Positions 9,731 through 17,516 of a stretch of DNA of 39,619 nt are shown here, in pieces. The notes under the pieces are model-generated. The model did not search any database, was not told where the DNA came from, and saw only the letters and a list, made by a program, of their open reading frames with translations. This stretch comes from an uncultured Pelagibacteraceae bacterium (GTDB lineage: Bacteria; Pseudomonadota; Alphaproteobacteria; Pelagibacterales; Pelagibacteraceae), in the NCBI GenBank assembly GCA_902519455.1, contig CABYJT010000004.1:1-39619 (forward strand). Reading direction: 5' to 3'. Made by a program: the position numbers and the translations under genes. Each line of letters starts with the position of its first letter. Positions within the stretch are counted from its first letter, which is position 1.

Positions 9731-11473
9731 ATGAGTGAAAATAAAATTAGAGGTGGGGCGTTACTTGCAAGAGCTCTTAAAGACAAAGGAATTAGTAAAG
9801 TTTTCACACTTTCAGGAGGTTTTTGTAATCCAGCAATTGAAGGTTTTGCTGAGTGCCAAATTGAGGTTATAAACACTCCTCATGAGCAGATTGCTGGGCA
9901 TTTAGCAGATGGCAATACAAGGATTACACGTAAACCATCAGTCTGTTTAGTTGGACCTGAAGGATTTACTAATGCTGTCCCTTCAATGATGGAAGCTTGG
10001 GGCGAGAGAAGTCCCATTATTTACATTACAGGATCTAGCAGTCTTAAAAGACAAGGTTCAGGTGGTTTTAAAGAAATTGACGATGTTTCAATTGCAGCCC
10101 CTTTAACCAAATATAGTGCAAGTATTACTGATGGAAATAGAATAAGAGAATTTGTAGACAAAGCATATCATATTGCAACTAATGGGTATCCTGGCGCTGT
10201 TCATCTTAGTCTTCCTGTTGATATAATGTTTTCATCTTTTGCTGAGGAAGTTGGTTTAGAAGAAAGACCATATTCTCAAAAAGCAAAACCTATAGCAAAA
10301 GCGTGGCCAGATCCAAATTCACTTTCAGAAGTTTTAGAACTTGCTTGTAATTCAAAAAAACCAGTCATCATTGGTGGACATGGTGTTTGGTGGTCACATT
10401 CAGAAAAAAATCTTGAAGCAGCTGGTAACAATTTAAATATACCAATATTTAATGTTCCGTATCATCAAAAATTATTAGGAGAGGAATCTAACGCTTACAT
10501 GGGGTTGGCTGATATACATCAATACCCTCCCTCAGAATTTGCATTACACAATTCAGATCTAGTTCTTGTTATTGGAGCGAGATTAGATAATCAATTAAAT
10601 TTTGGAAATCCACCTTTTATACCTGAATCAACAAAATTAGTTTGTGTAAATGGTTCACATGAAGAATTAGAACTTAATAGAGCTGCGGATTTAAGTTTAC
10701 TAAGTGATCCTGGTGTTTTTTTAGACACATTATCTAACTTAAAAAAAAATAATAAATGGTCTTTAGGTACAAATTGGTTTGAGGAAAATAAAAAAAAGAA
10801 GAAAGAGTGGGTTGATAAATCTTTAAAAGATTTAGAAATTGAAGCTGAAGCATCAAAAAAAAATGGAGGAAAAATTCACCCTCTACAACTTTCATTGGAT
10901 GTTCAAGATGCAATGAATGAAAATGATTGGCTTGTAATCGATGGAGGAAATACTCATTTTTGGTCAGAAATTGCTATCAACATTGCAGGTGCCAAAGGGA
11001 AAAAATTAAAAGGGATTTTGCATCCTGGAACTTTTAGTATGTTAGGTGTTGGAGTTTCATTCGCTCTATCTGCTAAAAATCATAATCCAGATTCAAATGT
11101 AGTTCTGATTAGCGGTGATGGTGCATTTTTATCAGGAGGTATGTCTATTGAAAGTGTATTTTATGAGAAAAAACCTATTACTGTTGTAATTGATAATAAC
11201 GGGGGCCTTGCTTCAATTGGTCAGCAACAAGAGAGGTTATTTAAAAGTGGAAAAAGTGTGGGAACTGATTTTCGTGATATACCATTTCACAAGATATTTG
11301 AGGGTTTTGGAGGCCATGGAGAATTAGTTAATAAAAGAGAAGAACTAGGTCCAGCGCTTAAAAGAGCTATGGAAAGTGGAAAACCCGCGTGCGTGAACGT
11401 TAAAGCAAAACCTGTATTAAGCCCAATAGTCTCTGCAGTTGCAAGTAAAAGAGAGAAATCATCAATAGAATAA
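9731..11473 (+). CDS. Thiamine-diphosphate-dependent enzyme (acetolactate synthase / benzoylformate decarboxylase-like superfamily), substrate unknown
   Basis: 580 aa with the Glu motif NTPHEQIAGHLADG, VCLVGPEGFTNAVPSMMEAWGERSPII, and TPP motif GDGAFLSGGMSIESVFYEKKPITVVIDNN. Confidence 0.92.
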   Translation: MSENKIRGGALLARALKDKGISKVFTLSGGFCNPAIEGFAECQIEVINTPHEQIAGHLADGNTRITRKPSVCLVGPEGFTNAVPSMMEAWGERSPIIYITGSSSLKRQGSGGFKEIDDVSIAAPLTKYSASITDGNRIREFVDKAYHIATNGYPGAVHLSLPVDIMFSSFAEEVGLEERPYSQKAKPIAKAWPDPNSLSEVLELACNSKKPVIIGGHGVWWSHSEKNLEAAGNNLNIPIFNVPYHQKLLGEESNAYMGLADIHQYPPSEFALHNSDLVLVIGARLDNQLNFGNPPFIPESTKLVCVNGSHEELELNRAADLSLLSDPGVFLDTLSNLKKNNKWSLGTNWFEENKKKKKEWVDKSLKDLEIEAEASKKNGGKIHPLQLSLDVQDAMNENDWLVIDGGNTHFWSEIAINIAGAKGKKLKGILHPGTFSMLGVGVSFALSAKNHNPDSNVVLISGDGAFLSGGMSIESVFYEKKPITVVIDNNGGLASIGQQQERLFKSGKSVGTDFRDIPFHKIFEGFGGHGELVNKREELGPALKRAMESGKPACVNVKAKPVLSPIVSAVASKREKSSIE

Positions 11474-11475
11474 TC

Positions 11476-11811
11476 GTGGCAACTTTTTCTTCTCACTTAT
11501 TGGATGCAACAAATGGCTCACACGCAGCAAATGTTGATGTAATTATTTATCAAATTAATGAAAATGGAAAAAAGAAAGTTTTCTGCGAAACTAAATCTGA
11601 TGAAGGTGGACGAATACTCCAAGAATTTGAATTAAGTAAAGACGACTGCAAGTGTGAGTATGAAATGGTTTGTAAAACTGGCAATTATTTTTCAGAAAAA
11701 AAAATAGTTTCAGAAATTAACATTAAATTTCAAATGGAAGATCAAAATAAAAAATATCATATTCCAATAATAATTTCTAAAAATAGCTACACAGTGTGGT
11801 GGTCTAAATAA
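11476..11811 (+). CDS. HIUase/transthyretin-family protein with a divergent C-terminus
   Basis: 111 aa, GTG start. FSSHLLDATNGSHAANVDVIIYQ resembles the HIUase N-terminus (TxHVLDxxxGxPA), with ...SDEGGRILQEF and YHIPIIISKNSYTVWWSK. The C-terminal YRGS tetrapeptide expected in HIUase is missing. Confidence 0.82.
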   Translation: MATFSSHLLDATNGSHAANVDVIIYQINENGKKKVFCETKSDEGGRILQEFELSKDDCKCEYEMVCKTGNYFSEKKIVSEINIKFQMEDQNKKYHIPIIISKNSYTVWWSK

Positions 11812-11812
11812 A

Positions 11813-12979
11813 ATGAGTAAAGAAAATTTAATTACACAAAAAAATATAAAATTAAATATGTCTAGGCGTATAAGACGAACTCCATTTACAAATAAAGTAG
11901 AGGAATGTGGAGTATCTGATTTTACTGTTGTTAATCACATGCTACTACCAAAAGGTTTTAAAAATACTGTAGAAGAAGACTACTGGCATTTAAGAGAACA
12001 GGTTCAAGTGTGGGATGTATCTTGCCAGAGACAAGTACAAATTACAGGGCCTGATGCTGAAAAATTGGTCCAAAAAATGACACCACGATCCATAAAAAAA
12101 ATGGAGACTGGTAAATGTTTTTATATTCCAATAATTGACGATACAGCTGGGATGATTAATGATCCAGTTTTATTAAAACTAGACGATGATATGTTTTGGA
12201 TTTCTATTGCAGACTCTGATATATTACTTTGGGCAAAAGGAATTGCTTTAGGATCAAAATTAAATGTAGAAATTATCGAACCAGATGTATATCCACTAGC
12301 TATTCAAGGTCCAAAATCTGAGGATCTACTAATTTCAATTTTTGGTGATGATATAAAAAAGTTAAAATTTTTTAATTTTAAAGTGTTTGATTTTTTTGGA
12401 ACTAAACAAATTATTGCAAGATCTGGTTACAGTAAACAAGATGGTTTTGAAATATATTTTAAAGGATTTGAAACACATTTTAATGAGATAGAACTCGGAG
12501 AAAAACTTTGGGAAACTATATGGGAGAATGGAAAAAAATTTAATATTTCTCCAGGATGTCCAAATTTAATTGATAGAATTGAGGCTGGGTTAATGTCTTA
12601 TGGAAATGACTTTACAAGAGAAAATAATCCACTTGAGTGTAATCTTGAAAAATACTGCAAACAAGAGGATGATCATGATTTTATAGGCAAAAAGGCTTTA
12701 AGAAAGATCCAATCTGATGGAATTGTACAAAGAATGAGAGGAATTTTGTTTGATGGAGATCCGTGTAAGCCAACCGGTGTGCCTTTACCAGTATACTCAA
12801 AAGATAATGTAAAAATTGGGCAAATTGCATCTGGAATATATTCTCCAGGATTTCAAAAGAATATAGGCCTTTCTATGATTTTAAAAGATTATTGGGAAAT
12901 TGGAAATGAGGTTTTTGTAAATACTTTCAATGGAAAAAATAGAAAAGGCATTATAACTTCTTTACCATTCCCAGATTAA
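11813..12979 (+). CDS. DmdA-like GcvT-family methyltransferase (DMSP demethylase family or close paralogue)
   Basis: 388 aa with SRRIRRTPFTNKVEECGVSDFTVVNHMLLPKGF, WDVSCQRQVQITGPDAEKLVQKMTPR, NDPVLLKLDDDMFWISIADSDILLWAKGIA, and ARSGYSKQDGFEIYF. Closely resembles the SAR11 DmdA sequence as remembered, with differences. Confidence 0.85.
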   Translation: MSKENLITQKNIKLNMSRRIRRTPFTNKVEECGVSDFTVVNHMLLPKGFKNTVEEDYWHLREQVQVWDVSCQRQVQITGPDAEKLVQKMTPRSIKKMETGKCFYIPIIDDTAGMINDPVLLKLDDDMFWISIADSDILLWAKGIALGSKLNVEIIEPDVYPLAIQGPKSEDLLISIFGDDIKKLKFFNFKVFDFFGTKQIIARSGYSKQDGFEIYFKGFETHFNEIELGEKLWETIWENGKKFNISPGCPNLIDRIEAGLMSYGNDFTRENNPLECNLEKYCKQEDDHDFIGKKALRKIQSDGIVQRMRGILFDGDPCKPTGVPLPVYSKDNVKIGQIASGIYSPGFQKNIGLSMILKDYWEIGNEVFVNTFNGKNRKGIITSLPFPD

Positions 12980-12995
12980 CCTTATATTTATTGAA

Positions 12996-14120
12996 ATGTT
13001 TAAACCTGTAATTGCTGGCTTCTCAAGATCGCCTTTCACAATGGCGAGAAAAGGTGCTCTCGTAGATACAAAGCCAGTAAATTTACTAGCGGAAGTGATT
13101 AAAAATTTAGTTGCTAAGTCCAATGTTAAAAAAGAGGATATTGAGGATATTGTTGTTGGTTGTGCATTTCAAACTGGAGAGCAGTCATTTAATATTGGAA
13201 AGTTAACAACATTTTTAACTAATATGGATGTTAAAACTTCTGGAATGACAGTTGATAGATGGTGTGGTTCCTCAATGGAAGCTATTCATATTGCTGCAGG
13301 TAAAATTTCGTTAGGAGCAGGAAAAGTATTTATATGTGGAGGTGTGGAAAGTATGACTAGAGTTAATACAGGTTTTGATCCAATACCTTATCCAGAAAAT
13401 AAAAATGATAATCCGCACGTTTATTTTTCAATGGGAACTACTGCTGAAAATGTTGCCAAAAAATATAATATTTCAAGAAATGAACAACAGGAATTTGCAA
13501 TCTCAAGTCATCAAAAAGCACATGAAGCACAAACAAAAGGTTATTTTAAAAATGAAATTGTATCAATCGGAGATTGTGATACCGATGGAAATATTAGACC
13601 AGGCAGCACAATGGAAAAGTTGGATGGATTAAAACTCGCGTTCGATGAAAATGGTACTGTTACAGCAGCCACTTCATCACCTTTAACCGATGGTGCAGCT
13701 GCAACATTAATTTGTGAAGAAAGTTATGCAAAAGAAAATAATTTAAATATTTTGGGAAGAATTGTATCTACTGCAGTACAAGGGTGTGACCCTGACTATA
13801 TGGGATTAGGTCCAATTGGAGCATCAAAAAAAGCTTTGGAAAGAGCTAAATTGACAGCAGATAAAATTGATATTGTTGAATTGAATGAGGCTTTTGCGTC
13901 GCAATCCTTAGCATGTATTAAAGATTTAGGTATTGATAAAGATAAAGTTAATTTAGATGGCGGAGCACTTGCCCTTGGACATCCTCTTGGAGCAACAGGC
14001 GCAAGAATTACGGGCAAAGCTGCTGAATTACTAAAAAGAGAAAATAAAAAATATGCACTTTCAACTCAGTGTATTGGTTTAGGTATGGGAATTGCTACAG
14101 TGATTGAGTCTGTAAACTAA
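12996..14120 (+). CDS. Thiolase (acetyl-CoA acetyltransferase family)
   Basis: 374 aa with MTVDRWCGSSMEAIHIAAG (active Cys), VELNEAFASQ, GGALALGHPLGATGARI, and CIGLGMGIA. Confidence 0.95.
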   Translation: MFKPVIAGFSRSPFTMARKGALVDTKPVNLLAEVIKNLVAKSNVKKEDIEDIVVGCAFQTGEQSFNIGKLTTFLTNMDVKTSGMTVDRWCGSSMEAIHIAAGKISLGAGKVFICGGVESMTRVNTGFDPIPYPENKNDNPHVYFSMGTTAENVAKKYNISRNEQQEFAISSHQKAHEAQTKGYFKNEIVSIGDCDTDGNIRPGSTMEKLDGLKLAFDENGTVTAATSSPLTDGAAATLICEESYAKENNLNILGRIVSTAVQGCDPDYMGLGPIGASKKALERAKLTADKIDIVELNEAFASQSLACIKDLGIDKDKVNLDGGALALGHPLGATGARITGKAAELLKRENKKYALSTQCIGLGMGIATVIESVN

Positions 14121-14121
14121 T

Positions 14122-14976
14122 TTATCTATTTATTCCTCTTAATCTCTCAGATCTTCTTCTCAAAAGTTCAGCAGTTAGTAAAATTAATACTGATAAAACT
14201 ATTAAGCAAGTTGCTACAGCTAAAATTGTAGGACTAAGCTGCTCTCTAAGACCTGTCCACATTTGAATTGGAATTGTTGTATTATCTAAGCCTGCTAAGA
14301 ATAATACGACTACAACCTCATCAAATGATGTTACAAAAGCAAATAAACCACCTGAAATTACTCCTGGTAATATTAATGGTAAGGTAATTTTCATAAATGT
14401 ATTATAAGGACTGCTTCCAAGACTAGATGCTGCACGTGTTATACTATGATCAAAACCTGATAATGTTGCAGTAACTGTTATTACAACAAAGGGAGTTCCA
14501 AGAATAATGTGTGCTAATATAATACCCAAGTGTGTTGCTGCTAAACCTACTTTTGCCATAAAAAAGAATATTGCAACACCTGAAATAATCAGTGGAACTA
14601 TCATTGGAGAAATTAAAATTGCCATTATCAAACCTTTATATGGCATATGTCTACTGCTTAAACCCAATGCAGCAAGAGTACCCAAAATAATTGATCCTAA
14701 AGTTGCAAATATAGCAATTATAAAACTATTTCTTGCTGCTAATCCCCACGGATTTTTCGTTCCATAAATCATATCATTATACCACCTTAATGAAAAAGCA
14801 TCTGGATCCAGTCTCTTCATTCCATCTGTAAAGACTAAAAATTCCTCCGCATTAAATGATAATGGAAAAATTACAAATAAAGGTGCAATTAAAAAGAAAA
14901 AAACACATCCACAAACAAAAAGATAAAAATAATGCCAAATTCTATAATGTGGTTCTGTATATTTCGGTAAAGCCAT
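14122..14976 (-). CDS. Spermidine/putrescine-type ABC transporter permease (PotC type)
   Basis: 284 aa with SRHMPYKGLIMAILISPMIVPLIISG and RAASSLGSSPYNTFMKITLPLILPGVISGGLFAFVTSFDEVVVVLFL. Confidence 0.94.
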   Translation of the reverse strand: MALPKYTEPHYRIWHYFYLFVCGCVFFFLIAPLFVIFPLSFNAEEFLVFTDGMKRLDPDAFSLRWYNDMIYGTKNPWGLAARNSFIIAIFATLGSIILGTLAALGLSSRHMPYKGLIMAILISPMIVPLIISGVAIFFFMAKVGLAATHLGIILAHIILGTPFVVITVTATLSGFDHSITRAASSLGSSPYNTFMKITLPLILPGVISGGLFAFVTSFDEVVVVLFLAGLDNTTIPIQMWTGLREQLSPTILAVATCLIVLSVLILLTAELLRRRSERLRGINR

Positions 14977-14978
14977 AA

Positions 14979-16232
14979 TTATCCTAGTTTAATATTATCA
15001 ACTCCTACAAGTTTGTTATAAATCCAATAGATTACAAGTACTCCTGTCAAAAGCATTAAACCCATCGCAGACGCAAAACTCCAATCTAAAGTACTCTTCA
15101 TGTGATATGCTATTTGGTTACTAATAAGTGTTCCTGAAGCTCCACCTACTAAGGCTGGGGTTATGTAATACCCAATTGCAAGGATAAATACTAATAAGCA
15201 ACCTGCCCCAATACCTGGAATTGTAAGTGGAAAATAAACTTTAAAAAAAGCAGTAGCTGGTGTTGCTCCTAAAGATTTGCCAGCTCTCATCAGACTAGGT
15301 GATATTGTTTTCATAACACTGTACAAAGGTAACACCATGAATGGTAATAATATTTGTGTCATTGCTACATAGGTACCAGTTTTATTGTACATCATTTCTG
15401 GTCTGTTATCGTCTGCAACGAGACCTATCCAAACAAAAAAGTCATTAACAATACCCTGTTGTTGTAAAAGAATCATCCAACTAGCAGTTCTTACAAGTAA
15501 AGAAGTCCAAAAAGGCAATAAGACACAAATCATTAGCAAATTACTATATTTCATGGGTAGAGTTGCCAATAAATGTGCAATTGGATAAGCCATTAAAAAA
15601 CAAAACAAAGTTACAAAAAAAGCAACCTCCACTGTTCTAATCCATAAAATTCTGTGAATTCGTCTATCCTCAGATACTTGAACAATTTTTCCATCTTCAT
15701 TTGAGTACATATCTATACCCTTAAGATATTTTGAATATGTATAAGATGGAGCTCTTCTTTTAATTGCTCTCCAATATTCAACATTTCTCCATCTTTTGTG
15801 AACTTTCATTATTTGTTCTTTGTAGTTTCCTTCCTCGAATTTCTTTTGTTTTCTGGCAAGTTTTTTTAAAACACTTTTAAAACCATTTTTTTCATAATTT
15901 AATTGTGTCTGTAATTTTCCTGCAGTTTTATTATTAACTAAAATTTTATAATCTAAATAAAATGCTTCAAAAACTTCTTCTGGTGGAAGTTCTTTACCAT
16001 CCCAGTTTTCCATTGCTTTATAGGTTTTGGGAAGCATATTTGTAACCATCTTATCATCTATGCTTCTAGAGAACATGTCTCCAATTGGAATCATGTATGT
16101 GATAATTAAAAATAATAATAATGGTGCAACTAGTAAAAAAGCTTTAATTTTATTTTTCTTTTCTGACTGTTTTAGACTTTCCTCTAGGGGAATTCCATCT
16201 GTTGTTAAAATTTTTCCTGTTTCTGAACTCAT
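14979..16232 (-). CDS. Spermidine/putrescine-type ABC transporter permease (PotB type) with a long insertion after TM1
   Basis: 417 aa with permease core LLPFWTSLLVRTASWMILLQQQGIVND and RAGKSLGATPATAFFKVYFPLTIPGIGAGCLLVFILAIGYYITPALVGG. A charged segment of roughly 140 aa lies between TM1 and TM2. Confidence 0.93.
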   Translation of the reverse strand: MSSETGKILTTDGIPLEESLKQSEKKNKIKAFLLVAPLLLFLIITYMIPIGDMFSRSIDDKMVTNMLPKTYKAMENWDGKELPPEEVFEAFYLDYKILVNNKTAGKLQTQLNYEKNGFKSVLKKLARKQKKFEEGNYKEQIMKVHKRWRNVEYWRAIKRRAPSYTYSKYLKGIDMYSNEDGKIVQVSEDRRIHRILWIRTVEVAFFVTLFCFLMAYPIAHLLATLPMKYSNLLMICVLLPFWTSLLVRTASWMILLQQQGIVNDFFVWIGLVADDNRPEMMYNKTGTYVAMTQILLPFMVLPLYSVMKTISPSLMRAGKSLGATPATAFFKVYFPLTIPGIGAGCLLVFILAIGYYITPALVGGASGTLISNQIAYHMKSTLDWSFASAMGLMLLTGVLVIYWIYNKLVGVDNIKLG

Positions 16233-16264
16233 AAAAAAAAAGGGCGGTCAATATGACCGCCCTT
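16232..16264 (-). terminator. Intrinsic terminator between SBP and permease; its U-run abuts the permease ATG
   Basis: Perfect inverted repeat AAGGGCGGTCA (16240-16250) / TGACCGCCCTT (16254-16264), 3-nt loop. On the minus strand it is followed by a run of T that ends directly at the ATG at 16232. Confidence 0.9.
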
Positions 16265-16299
16265 ACTATAATATAAAATTAAAGTGTTTAAAACTTTAA

Positions 16300-17418
16300 T
16301 TATTTAATACTAGCTTTCATAGCTTCCCATTTTTCACCAAGCTCTGTACCATTATCAGCCCAGTACTCAGCGTCTACTAAGAAGTATCTTTTAAGGTTAG
16401 CTGGTGCTGTTGGCATATGTGGAACCATATTAGTTTTTCCATCTTTATACCAAGGCTCTCCTGCTTGCATAACTGCAATTGATGATTTTCTCCATGGAGC
16501 ATAAGCAATATATTTTGCACTTCCTGCTAACATCTCAGTACTTGTCATCATTGCTAAAGCCTTCATAGCGTCTTCTTGGTTTGGTCCACCCTTCACTAAT
16601 GCAAAATATTCGTAGTCAAGACCTTGTCCATCCCAAACTTGAACTATTGGAGCACCTTCTCCAACTGCTGCATTGAAAAATCTACCATTCCAACCAGTTG
16701 CCATTACAACTTCACCACTCATTAATAATTCTGGTGGTTGAGCTCCAGCTGACCAGAATACACATCCGCCATTTGGATCCTCACAAAGTGCTTTGATTTT
16801 ATTCATTGCTCTGTCAACATATCCTGGTTCTTCTAATTTTTTGTAGATAAATTCTCCACCTTTACCCATTTTTACGCCATCTGCTGCTAGTGCAATTTCT
16901 AAGTTAGTTAATGCACTTTTGTAAATAGCTCTTTTTCCAGGAAATCTTTTTGTGTTAAAGAAATCTTTTAAAGTCTTTGGCGTGCTTTTTAATAAATCAC
17001 TGTTGTAAGCATAGTTCCAAGAATATAAGATATTTCCTACCGCACATTTACTTGGCATATCGGTAAAGAAGTCTTCACTAGCTGGTGTACCATCTGGTGC
17101 TGGTGGGAAATCTTTGTCAAAATCAAATTCAACAAAAATCCCTTCGTCACAACCATTAATAGTATCATAAGCGAATACATCTATAATATCCCATGTGACT
17201 GCTCCTGCCTCTATTTGCGCTTTAATTTCTGAAAGTCCACCTGAATAGTCAACCCATTCGATCGGTACACCTAATGCTTTAGATGTTGGATCACCATATC
17301 CTAACTTTTGACTTTCTGTGTATGCTCCACCCCATGATGCAACAACTACTGCAAAAGCGGATGTAGATACAGAAACTGCAAATGTTAAAGCAAGTAATAA
17401 TTTACTTAATTTTCTCAT
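16300..17418 (-). CDS. Spermidine/putrescine-type ABC transporter substrate-binding protein
   Basis: 372 aa with signal peptide MRKLSKLLLALTFAVSVSTSAFA and a PotD-like core (VVASWGGAYTESQKLGYGDPTSKALGVPIEWVDYSGGLSEIKAQIEAGAVTWDIIDV). Confidence 0.93.
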   Translation of the reverse strand: MRKLSKLLLALTFAVSVSTSAFAVVVASWGGAYTESQKLGYGDPTSKALGVPIEWVDYSGGLSEIKAQIEAGAVTWDIIDVFAYDTINGCDEGIFVEFDFDKDFPPAPDGTPASEDFFTDMPSKCAVGNILYSWNYAYNSDLLKSTPKTLKDFFNTKRFPGKRAIYKSALTNLEIALAADGVKMGKGGEFIYKKLEEPGYVDRAMNKIKALCEDPNGGCVFWSAGAQPPELLMSGEVVMATGWNGRFFNAAVGEGAPIVQVWDGQGLDYEYFALVKGGPNQEDAMKALAMMTSTEMLAGSAKYIAYAPWRKSSIAVMQAGEPWYKDGKTNMVPHMPTAPANLKRYFLVDAEYWADNGTELGEKWEAMKASIK

Positions 17419-17421
17419 TTA

Positions 17422-17427
17422 TCCTCC
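17422..17427 (-). promoter_or_regulatory. Strong Shine-Dalgarno site (GGAGGA) for the PotD-like SBP
   Basis: Minus-strand GGAGGATAAATG immediately upstream of the start at 17418. Confidence 0.8.
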
Positions 17428-17516
17428 GTTTAAACGTTTTTTTATAAAAAAAGAAGTACAGCAACATAGAATATAAGAGTCAACAGGTGATTTTGGCGAA
17501 AATGTAGTAATTTAGC

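Noticed and set aside
13375-13632. 85-aa + ORF inside thiolase
   Set aside because: Alternate frame of a clear thiolase; Lys/Gln-rich nonsense composition.
17437-17452. TTTTTTTATAAAAAAA palindrome upstream of the PotD-like gene
   Set aside because: Homopolymer runs are common in this AT-rich sequence; not enough to call an operator or terminator.
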